A stretch of DNA of 56,197 nucleotides from Candidatus Zhuqueibacterota bacterium. Lineage in GTDB: Bacteria; Zhuqueibacterota; Zhuqueibacteria; Residuimicrobiales; Residuimicrobiaceae. Shown here piece by piece: positions 16,425-23,797 of this stretch. The stretch lies in contig CAUJEL010000157.1 of NCBI GenBank assembly GCA_963169875.1, positions 1 to 56,197 on the forward strand. Direction: 5' to 3'. Each line of letters opens with the position of its first letter. Within the stretch, counting starts at the first letter, position 1. The notes beneath the pieces were generated by a model, which worked only from the letters and a program-made list of their open reading frames with translations, was not told the DNA's origin and did not search any database. The translations under genes were made by a program, and so were the position numbers.

Positions 16425-17789
16425 CTACTGCGTTTGTTCATTTTTCTGTTTGACCCAGGACAACAATCCGTTGATTTCCTCAGGTCTGTATCTTTTTCGC
16501 CAGAGTGGAAATATTGAATTATTGGTCAGGACGAGGTCCTCTTCCTCATCCCACGCGCCCAGTTCAACAGCTTTTCGATATTCCACGGTATTTGGAATTG
16601 GTGAAAAAGAAGCCAGATTGACTCGCACGCCCATACGGTTCACAAAGTTGACCGAATCTCTCACCTCCTGAATGTCCTGATCCGGCAAGCCCATGAGAAC
16701 ATAGACGCCAATCTGGTGTTTTTGGTATCCAGCTGTGATGAGATGATCGATCGCCTTTTCCAGTTCCGCATCGGTCACTTTGGCAGACATGGCCCTTTGG
16801 CGTTGCGCGTTGCTGCTTTCATAGCTCAATCTGATGGAGACGATGCCGGCTCGTTGCATCAGGAAAGCCATCTCTTCATCGATGCCGCGCGGCTGAATGC
16901 CATTGGGCGTATGAAAACGCCAGCGCTCCTCTGCGCCGGCCAGCATCCCAAACAGCACTTTGGCGTATTTTTCCCCGTCATGCAGCAACGCATCGTCAAA
17001 AAAAGCGACATTGTGTATGTTGCGCTGCGCCCGCCAATGCTGGAGTTCGTCGAAGACATCCTGCGGCGCACGGCGACGATAATTTACGCATAACTTTTTG
17101 GAGGCACAGAAAGAACAGTTATAGGGACATCCTCTGGACGTGAGCAGCGCGATACTGCCTAATTCAGGATAGAGATCGTAGAGCGGCCACCGTGGTTCAG
17201 ACGAAGATTCCCGGGCGTCGCCCTGGAAAACGGAGATCTGCTGCAAAAGCTCAAGGATTTGAGATTCGCCCTCACCTTTTATCAGATAGTCGGGTTGGAT
17301 CACACGTCTGGCATGCTCCGTACAAAGGGTTGCATAGATGCCCCCGAGGACGATGGGCGTTGCCGGGAATGTGGTTCTCAACAGATCGGCCATGTCCTTT
17401 ACAGCTGGATACCAATAGGTCATGCAGGACGTCAGCAGGATGACATCGGGACGGGGCAGGGTTTGCAGCCTGTTCAAGACAGTTTGGTATGGTAAACCAT
17501 AGCGGCTGTAGCGTCTGGGGATCTCTTTAAGACAGTCCGGCCGCGCAACCGGCTCCCGATGGTATTTGCCTGAACCGTCGCCGCGACCGCTTTGTGCGGA
17601 TTGGGGATAGGCGCACGCTAAATCCGGATGATAGCGATCCAGGCAATCCAGCAGATCAACCTGAAATCCGTTTTTACGCAAAACGGCGCCGATATACAGC
17701 AGTCCGAGAGGTTTTTGCCAGAAGTCATAGGCCGCGAAATCATAAATCCACGGATTAACCAATAACGCTCTTTTTTTTCTTCCACCCAT
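16425..17789 (-). CDS. B12-binding-domain radical SAM protein
   Basis: The 454-residue protein has an N-terminal cobalamin-binding-like Rossmann domain (about 6-180; LLVNPW, KPLGLLYIGAVLRKNG, VILLTSCMTYW, PIVLGGIYATL). A radical SAM barrel (about 212-420) follows with the 4Fe-4S motif C221-x3-C225-x2-C228 (TSRGCPYNCSFC). The DxHxxG cobalamin motif is not evident, so B12 may not be bound. Family members modify lipids, tetrapyrroles, tRNA or natural products; no substrate can be named. It starts 15 bases after the receiver-phosphatase gene, so it is at the distal end of the partner-switch operon. Confidence 0.83.
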   Translation of the reverse strand: MGGRKKRALLVNPWIYDFAAYDFWQKPLGLLYIGAVLRKNGFQVDLLDCLDRYHPDLACAYPQSAQSGRGDGSGKYHREPVARPDCLKEIPRRYSRYGLPYQTVLNRLQTLPRPDVILLTSCMTYWYPAVKDMADLLRTTFPATPIVLGGIYATLCTEHARRVIQPDYLIKGEGESQILELLQQISVFQGDARESSSEPRWPLYDLYPELGSIALLTSRGCPYNCSFCASKKLCVNYRRRAPQDVFDELQHWRAQRNIHNVAFFDDALLHDGEKYAKVLFGMLAGAEERWRFHTPNGIQPRGIDEEMAFLMQRAGIVSIRLSYESSNAQRQRAMSAKVTDAELEKAIDHLITAGYQKHQIGVYVLMGLPDQDIQEVRDSVNFVNRMGVRVNLASFSPIPNTVEYRKAVELGAWDEEEDLVLTNNSIFPLWRKRYRPEEINGLLSWVKQKNEQTQ

Positions 17790-17804
17790 CCTGGCAGTCC
17801 AGAC

Positions 17805-18971
17805 TCAACAGAACGCAGCAACCAGGATCAACATATCATCTTCAACAGCCCCATGGCTGAAACTCAGCAAGTCCTCAAGGATGCCGGAAGCGGATTGCAG
17901 CACCGGCGCATGGGTGTGCCGCTTGATGATGCGCTGCAAGCCATCCAATCCAATGGGCTTGCCCTGTTGGTTTTCAGCTTCGCAGAGTCCATCCGTGAAG
18001 AGATAGAGCACATCACCCTTGGCGACGTCAAGTTCCTCTTCGATGAATTCCGATTCCAGTTTGTGCTCAAATCCGATGATGATATTCTGCGCCTCGAGGC
18101 GTTGGAAGCGTCCAAGTCCGTGGCGCCATAAAAGAGCCGGGGGATGTGCACTGCCACAAAACCGGATACTTCCGTTGTTGAGATCGCATTCGATGATCAT
18201 GATGGTCAAAAAGAGCGGTGTATCATAAAAGGTGCGCAGAAAGAATGCATTCAAGCGACAGAGAATTTGCGCGGGGCGCAGTCCCTCCTGCGCCCATTTA
18301 CGCCATTCACTGCAGACACGATTAACGACCAGGGCTGCGGCAATACCGTGTCCGGTGACATCGGTGACGGTGAAATAGACATGTCCGGGGCGTTTCTCAA
18401 GGATATCGGCAAAGTCACCACCCAAACCAATCATGGGAATGTATTTGACGCCGACATCGATCTTCTGGGTGGAAAAAAATTCTGGGACAAGACTGGCCTG
18501 GACCTGACGTGCCAGGCCTAAATCGCGTTCTATCATCAGATGATGTTCATCAAGAATCTTTTCCTGGCGTGCAAGGGTCTGCTGTAAATGGCGGCGCTCC
18601 AGAGCATTTCTGACTTTCAGCACCAGCGCTTCCCCCTGGACCGGTTTGGTCAGGTATTCATACGCGCCCTGCTGCATGGCATTGACCGCCGTGGCAACAG
18701 ATCCAAATCCGGTGACGATAAGAACCTGGGTGAACGGATCTCTGTTTTTAGCGGCATTGAGGACATCCAGACCGCTGAGTTTTCGCATCTGCATATCTGT
18801 GATGATCACATCGTAATTGTTTTGTCCGATCAACTCCTTGGCCATTTCACCCGTGTCGGCTTCATGGACGCTGTATTTCTCCCGCAGAAGGAATTGGACA
18901 AAAAGCCGGCGCAAGTTCACTTCATCTTCCACAACGAGGATCAGGGATGTGTTGGCGTGTTCCTGTTTCAT
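17805..18971 (-). CDS. Response regulator with SpoIIE/RsbU-type PP2C phosphatase output
   Basis: The 388-residue cytosolic protein has a receiver domain (about 9-125) with acidic E15/D16/E17, phosphoacceptor D59 in VIITDMQ, and K in YLTKPV. A short helical linker follows, then a SpoIIE phosphatase domain (about 165-385) with GGDFAD, TDVTGHGIAAAL, GSAHPPALL, FTDGLCEAEN and EDDMLIL. Known relatives (RsbU, RssB-like hybrids) dephosphorylate STAS anti-sigma antagonists when the receiver is phosphorylated. GGDFAD in place of GGDYYD is a mild departure; the metal aspartates remain. The ATG at 18971 forms an ATGA overlap with the upstream phosphatase stop and is preferred over the codon at 18980. 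No histidine kinase is encoded nearby. Confidence 0.9.
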   Translation of the reverse strand: MKQEHANTSLILVVEDEVNLRRLFVQFLLREKYSVHEADTGEMAKELIGQNNYDVIITDMQMRKLSGLDVLNAAKNRDPFTQVLIVTGFGSVATAVNAMQQGAYEYLTKPVQGEALVLKVRNALERRHLQQTLARQEKILDEHHLMIERDLGLARQVQASLVPEFFSTQKIDVGVKYIPMIGLGGDFADILEKRPGHVYFTVTDVTGHGIAAALVVNRVCSEWRKWAQEGLRPAQILCRLNAFFLRTFYDTPLFLTIMIIECDLNNGSIRFCGSAHPPALLWRHGLGRFQRLEAQNIIIGFEHKLESEFIEEELDVAKGDVLYLFTDGLCEAENQQGKPIGLDGLQRIIKRHTHAPVLQSASGILEDLLSFSHGAVEDDMLILVAAFC

Positions 18972-20722
18972 GACAGCCACCGGATTGCCATCATGGTGAT
19001 ATCATCGGACTGTGGCGCGCCTGCTGTGAACGCTGCGATCTCGTCACTGACGACCTGCAGCAGTTGCTTCATAGGGAGATGCAGAGATGCGCGCAGTAAT
19101 TTTTCAAGCCGTTCATCCTCAAAATCTTCATCTTCAATGTTCTTGGCTTCGGTGACGCCATCGGTGAAGAGCAGGATCACGTCATCCTTGCGCATGCGCA
19201 CCGTCTCTGCCTCGTAGGGCGCATTGTCGAGCATGCCGAGCAGCAGTCCCCCCACATCGAGTTGCCGCAATGTGCCATCGTGGTGCATCAACAAGGGTGG
19301 ATTATGTCCTGCGTTGACGTATGTGAAGGAATGCTCCTCGAAATTAAACATGCCGATAAAAAAGGTTATGAATTTGTCGACGCTGGTATTGGCCTGTATG
19401 AAATTATTAAGTTTAGCTACAAGAGCATCCAGCGGGAGATTGAGGTCGATGAGATTACGCAACCCGGCCTGGAGCGAGGACATCAGCAGGGAAGCGGGAA
19501 TGCCTTTGCCGGAAACATCAGCGATGGCCACGGCCAGATGGTTTTCGTCCAATTTAACGCAATCGAAATAGTCGCCACCCACTTGGCGGGAAGGGATATT
19601 CATGCCATGGATGGAAATTTTGTCGGTATTTGGACACTGGTTCGGGAGGAGACGCTGCTGAATTTCACGCGCGATGGATAATTCCTCCTCGATGCGTTCT
19701 TTCTCCAGGGTCTCCTCGAAAAGACGTGCGTTCTCGATGGAGATCATCGCTTGATTGCACAGGGTGGACAGAAACTCCACTTCATCGTTTTCATAGTCGT
19801 GCTGGGTGATTTTTTCGCCGACGATCAGGATGCCGCGCGTCTCTTCCTGGTTTTGCATGGGGATGACCAGTTTCAGCTGTTGTTCCTGGAGCAGTTTCAG
19901 TTCCGGAGCGAGATTAGTTTCATCCACGATGATCGGCGTGCTGGTCAGGGACAGCTGCTCAAGAAAACGCTTTTCGCCGAGAATGGCGTGAATATTTTCA
20001 TCCACGCGCACACCCCGTGCAGCAAAGAGTCGCATTTCGTCTTCTTGTTTCAAAAAGACGAAGCAGCGATTCACCACCAGTTCCCCCATGACGGCATAGA
20101 TGAGGAGGTTGACAATGCGGTCCGTTTCCAGAGTGGCATTCAGTTCTTTGCCGATTTCGAAAATGGTTTTTAACTCCTGGATTTTTTTATCAAGCTGCCG
20201 GTTGACGTGCTCCAATTTTTGATACATGAGCGCGTTGGCAATCGCTGAAGAAGCAATGTTTGACAGGGATATGAGATATTCGATTTCAGAAGGCGTGAAC
20301 TCAACACCACCCAGTTTGCGGCCAAATCCGATTAATCCGACCGTACCCGAATTACTGGTGATGGGCACAATCAGATCGATATCCAATTTGGCAAAAAAAG
20401 ACTTGATGACATTATCACGGTCCGGAATTTGCTGGACAAAAACCGGTTGATCGATGGTCGGTTCCGCAAAAAGACGTTTTCCGGCCAGATCTCGAGGCAG
20501 TCCTTTCATCACAGAGACTTCGAAGCTGCCGTGTTCGTTGGCCACGAGGACCAGGCCTCGGCTGATCATCATCCGCCCCATGGGGGTTAACAAGAGATTG
20601 TTCAGTACAGTACGCAGATTGAGCGAAGCGTTGAGGACCTGGCTCATTTCAAACAGGGACTGCAATTCCATCAGACGCTCATCAAGTTCCCGCGCCAAGG
20701 ATGAAGAGGATCGAGAATCCAT
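18968..20722 (-). CDS. GAF-GAF-PP2C (SpoIIE-type) serine phosphatase
   Basis: The 584-residue soluble protein has a short coiled start, GAF domain 1 (about 25-165), a coiled-coil linker (about 165-190), GAF domain 2 (about 190-335), a second helical linker (LEKERIEEELSIAREIQQRL) and a PP2C domain (about 355-584) with QVGGDYFD, ADVSGKGIPASLLM, NAGHNPPLL, FTDGVTEAKN and SDDITMM. All metal-binding aspartates are present. GAF domains usually bind small ligands or gases, so this is a cytosolic sensor that would act on the STAS protein encoded nearby. It starts 18 bases after the kinase gene and overlaps the receiver-phosphatase gene as ATGA. The GAF ligand is unknown. Confidence 0.92.
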   Translation of the reverse strand: MDSRSSSSLARELDERLMELQSLFEMSQVLNASLNLRTVLNNLLLTPMGRMMISRGLVLVANEHGSFEVSVMKGLPRDLAGKRLFAEPTIDQPVFVQQIPDRDNVIKSFFAKLDIDLIVPITSNSGTVGLIGFGRKLGGVEFTPSEIEYLISLSNIASSAIANALMYQKLEHVNRQLDKKIQELKTIFEIGKELNATLETDRIVNLLIYAVMGELVVNRCFVFLKQEDEMRLFAARGVRVDENIHAILGEKRFLEQLSLTSTPIIVDETNLAPELKLLQEQQLKLVIPMQNQEETRGILIVGEKITQHDYENDEVEFLSTLCNQAMISIENARLFEETLEKERIEEELSIAREIQQRLLPNQCPNTDKISIHGMNIPSRQVGGDYFDCVKLDENHLAVAIADVSGKGIPASLLMSSLQAGLRNLIDLNLPLDALVAKLNNFIQANTSVDKFITFFIGMFNFEEHSFTYVNAGHNPPLLMHHDGTLRQLDVGGLLLGMLDNAPYEAETVRMRKDDVILLFTDGVTEAKNIEDEDFEDERLEKLLRASLHLPMKQLLQVVSDEIAAFTAGAPQSDDITMMAIRWLS

Positions 20723-20740
20723 GCATCCACTTTCGCTGGT

Positions 20741-21199
20741 TTAATTAAGAATGTCAGAAGTCTTTTTATTGATCAGATATTTTACCATGCGAACTTGATT
20801 ACGCACGCCCGGTTTGATGTCATAGTCCACTTCATCCATCAGTGTTTTCATCAGGTATATACCCAGTCCGCCGACCCGCAGTTCGGCAAGATACTCTTTC
20901 ATATCTGGTATGCGTATTTTCTTCGGATCAAATCCCTTGCCATGATCGGTTACGACCAGTGTCAATTTTTGGTAGTCGATTTTCACCGCTACATCGAGCG
21001 ATTTGTCCGTAATATCCTCTTTATAAGCATGTTTCATGACATTGGTGCACGCTTCATCAACCGCCAGCTCGATTTTGCCAATATCATCCTCACTGAAACC
21101 AACTTTGTGAGCGACCTTGCCCACAAAGAATCGGATTATTTCCAGGTTATCGGTCTGGCTGGGAATGCGCAACCTATATTCTGCTTTTTGTTTTTGCAT
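20741..21199 (-). CDS. RsbW/SpoIIAB-like serine kinase (anti-sigma factor family)
   Basis: The 152-residue GHKL protein has the N box ELAVDEACTNVMKHA, G1 motif DHGKGFD and G2 motif VGGLGIYLMKTLMDE. This is the short RsbW-type fold without dimerisation or receiver domains. Such kinases phosphorylate a STAS partner and sequester a sigma factor or another effector. The ATG at 21199 is chosen because AAGGTGGA lies 8 bases upstream; the in-frame GTG at 21211 lies inside that ribosome site. The STAS gene is 81 bases upstream and the GAF-GAF phosphatase 18 bases downstream. No sigma factor gene follows, unlike the classic rsbVWX-sigB order. Confidence 0.9.
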   Translation of the reverse strand: MQKQKAEYRLRIPSQTDNLEIIRFFVGKVAHKVGFSEDDIGKIELAVDEACTNVMKHAYKEDITDKSLDVAVKIDYQKLTLVVTDHGKGFDPKKIRIPDMKEYLAELRVGGLGIYLMKTLMDEVDYDIKPGVRNQVRMVKYLINKKTSDILN

Positions 21200-21280
21200 C
21201 ACTGGTTCCACCTTATTTGAAATGCTTCGTCTTCAAGGTTAGTGCGAATAAGAGATGGTCTGATTTAAGTACCAGCTTTA

Positions 21281-21658
21281 TCAGGACGATTTATCAGTTG
21301 CGGGAGCTGCAGTGGGATTGAACAGAGCAGCTGCCTCATCATACTTTTCAAAGATCTGATAAATGGTCGGAAAGCCCAGCAAGTCAAAGACACGATAGAT
21401 TTTGGGCGACATGCTGCACATTTTTATGTCGCCTTTTTTGCTACGGATTTCTTCAATGAATCCCATGAAAACCCCCAAACCTGCGCTGCTGATGTAGGTC
21501 AACTCTCTGAAATCAATGACGATGTTATATCTGCCCTCATCGACTAATCGCTGGATGGCCTCTTCCAGAGCAGGTGCAGTATGAGCATCGAGGAAGCCGC
21601 CAATCTTGAGCGTAGACATGAGCTCACTGTCCGATCGGGTTACTTGAAAATTTTCCAT
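21281..21658 (-). CDS. STAS-domain anti-sigma factor antagonist (RsbV/SpoIIAA-like)
   Basis: The 125-residue single-domain protein has the fold IDFRELTYISSAGLGVFMG, with S57/S58 at the phospho-acceptor position used in SpoIIAA and RsbV. Relatives are phosphorylated by an RsbW kinase and reset by SpoIIE-type phosphatases; the dephosphorylated form binds the kinase and frees its partner. The C-terminal 15 residues are Ala/Pro/Ser-rich and probably disordered. It is the only STAS protein in the window, beside one kinase and four phosphatases, so it is the likely shared substrate. Confidence 0.92.
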   Translation of the reverse strand: MENFQVTRSDSELMSTLKIGGFLDAHTAPALEEAIQRLVDEGRYNIVIDFRELTYISSAGLGVFMGFIEEIRSKKGDIKMCSMSPKIYRVFDLLGFPTIYQIFEKYDEAAALFNPTAAPATDKSS

Positions 21659-21697
21659 CTACACTCCTCCGTGATCGATATATCTCTACACTGTAAA

Positions 21698-23776
21698 TTA
21701 TAATGCTTTTACGATTAAAAACGTTAAATCATCGTGCGACTTGGCCGTACCGCTAAAGGTTGTAATTTCCTGAATCAAGCGATGCATGAGCTGTTTTGGC
21801 TGCAGATGGCGGTACTGCTGAAACAATGCCACCAATCTGATTTCCGTGAACTCCTCCCCGCGCGGATTGCGCGCCTCAACAGCGCCGTCTGTAAATAACA
21901 TCATCATATCATCTTTTTTCAAAGTGATCTTAACTTCCTCGAGTCCATTTGCGAAAAGTGCGCCGCGATCGAGCCCAAGGCCCATGCCCGGCGGTTCAAA
22001 AACCTCCACTTTCTCGGCCCTGGCAGAGCTGAACAGCAGGGGACATTGTCCCGCCCGGCAAAACGTAAAACACTTTTTCCGGCTATCCATAATCCCAAAG
22101 ATGACACTGACAAAGGTATTACGATCCACCGTGTCGTACAACGTCTCGTTGGCCGCAATCAGGAGTTCTTTGGGATTGTTGTGATGACGCGCCAGCGCTT
22201 CCATGATCCCTTTGAGTTCCGCCATGATAAATGCAGCGGAAGCACCTTTGCCCGAAACATCCCCGACCACCATTCCCAAACGATGATCGTCAATATGAAA
22301 AAAATCGTAATAATCCCCACCCACTTCATTGGCCGTCAAGCAGATAGCCTCAAGCTTAAAACCAGGCAGATCAGGCATCACTTTGGGCAGAAGTTTCATC
22401 TGGGCTTCATGGGCGATTTTCAATTCCTGTTCCAGCCTTTCCTTCACCAGTGAAGATTCGATCAGCCGGGCATTCTCGATGGCGACCACAGCCTGCTCGC
22501 CGAAGGCGCGCAGGGTATCCATATCGTCCTGTTCAAATCCATACTCGATGCGTTTGGAAGCAAGCAGGCAGCCGATGGTTTTGTCTCCGGTCAACAAAGG
22601 AATGGCAATGAGCGATTGCACATCGCGCTTCCACACCGCCATGGGGACGTTCAACTCGCTTTTGACCACATGGTTGATCAGCCGCGGCTCTTTCATGTCA
22701 CTGATCCAGCGGTTGATCCGATCAGGGATCCCAGTCTGTTTTTCCTCGTCGGAGAGATTGTGAGCGGCAGCCAGCGTCCATCCCGAAGCGCCTGAGTCGG
22801 CCAGCAGCAGCCAGCAGGCATCCGCTTCGGTGACCTGAACAGCCAGTTGGACGATGGTATCCACCAGGCGTTTCAGATCGAATTCAGAGCTGATGGCGCG
22901 GCTGAGGTCATGCATCGATGAAATCTGACGCATTTTACGATCAAAGAGCTGAGCGGTTGGCAAATAAAAGACCAGAACAACGAATCCCACAGAAAGGTAA
23001 ATCGACAGAAACAAAAATCCCATATCGACGAAACGGCCGAGCACCGGACTGAACAGGGCTGCCGGATTGGCGTTATGAAATTTAAAATTGAGCAGCCACT
23101 GCAGAGGGACGAGGATGAGCCCGCCCCAGAATATGAGCAGTTTTTGCTTTTTGTTGAGATAATTCAACCAGGAAATACGGAAAGAGTTGATAACCATTAG
23201 ATTGATGACAATGAACAGGATGATGTATCCCAGTGTTTCGCCATCAAAGCGATAGGAGAAGCGATTGGCCATATCGCTGAGATGCCCCAGGCTCAGCAGG
23301 GCATATAAAACCAGACAGAGCATGAGGAGGAGAAAATTGGAGGCGGTATTCTTTTTCTGTTTGATAAATATCAGGCTGCGTACAGTGCCGAAAGCCACCA
23401 GGGCGAAAATGCATGAAAAGAGGGTCCATGCGGTGATAACGGTGTACCCGAGCACAGAACCGTAAAGAGCATTTTCTCCTGTCTTTTGCGTAGTGACCGC
23501 AAAATTCTCCAGGCTGGAGAGCAGCAGCAACAGATAGGTGCCGAGAATCAGATAAAACAGAGAGCGTAAGCCGCGCAGTACGTTGCGATCCGTCGCCCAG
23601 CTCTGTTTATAGATGATGGGCAGAGACAGAATCAGTGCGAGTACGATCATCGCTTCCCGCAGATATTGCATGGCCTCTACGGAAAGGATACCGGTCATGG
23701 TATTGACATCCAACAGCACTGCGGCTGCAAAGAGCCCGAGTGGCAGAAGGAGTGAACGGCTGGTCCAGTTTTTCAT
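21698..23776 (-). CDS. Multi-pass membrane GAF-PP2C (SpoIIE-type) phosphatase
   Basis: The 692-residue protein has about eight transmembrane helices (within 8-275), a helical stretch (SSMHDLSRAISSEFDLKRL), a GAF domain (about 295-445), a coiled linker (SSLVKERLEQELKIAHEAQM) and a PP2C domain (about 475-692). The PP2C domain shows NEVGGDYYD, GDVSGKGASAAFIM, FTDGAVEARN and HDDLTFLIV. The usual AGHxP motif reads AGQCPLLF, a His-to-Gln change outside the metal ligands. The membrane part resembles 7TM/histidine-kinase-like sensor modules but carries no ligand motif I can name. It starts 21 bases after the 802-residue phosphatase gene and is followed by the STAS gene 39 bases on. Confidence 0.9.
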   Translation of the reverse strand: MKNWTSRSLLLPLGLFAAAVLLDVNTMTGILSVEAMQYLREAMIVLALILSLPIIYKQSWATDRNVLRGLRSLFYLILGTYLLLLLSSLENFAVTTQKTGENALYGSVLGYTVITAWTLFSCIFALVAFGTVRSLIFIKQKKNTASNFLLLMLCLVLYALLSLGHLSDMANRFSYRFDGETLGYIILFIVINLMVINSFRISWLNYLNKKQKLLIFWGGLILVPLQWLLNFKFHNANPAALFSPVLGRFVDMGFLFLSIYLSVGFVVLVFYLPTAQLFDRKMRQISSMHDLSRAISSEFDLKRLVDTIVQLAVQVTEADACWLLLADSGASGWTLAAAHNLSDEEKQTGIPDRINRWISDMKEPRLINHVVKSELNVPMAVWKRDVQSLIAIPLLTGDKTIGCLLASKRIEYGFEQDDMDTLRAFGEQAVVAIENARLIESSLVKERLEQELKIAHEAQMKLLPKVMPDLPGFKLEAICLTANEVGGDYYDFFHIDDHRLGMVVGDVSGKGASAAFIMAELKGIMEALARHHNNPKELLIAANETLYDTVDRNTFVSVIFGIMDSRKKCFTFCRAGQCPLLFSSARAEKVEVFEPPGMGLGLDRGALFANGLEEVKITLKKDDMMMLFTDGAVEARNPRGEEFTEIRLVALFQQYRHLQPKQLMHRLIQEITTFSGTAKSHDDLTFLIVKAL

Positions 23777-23797
23777 AAATTATCTGCGGTTGTGCGT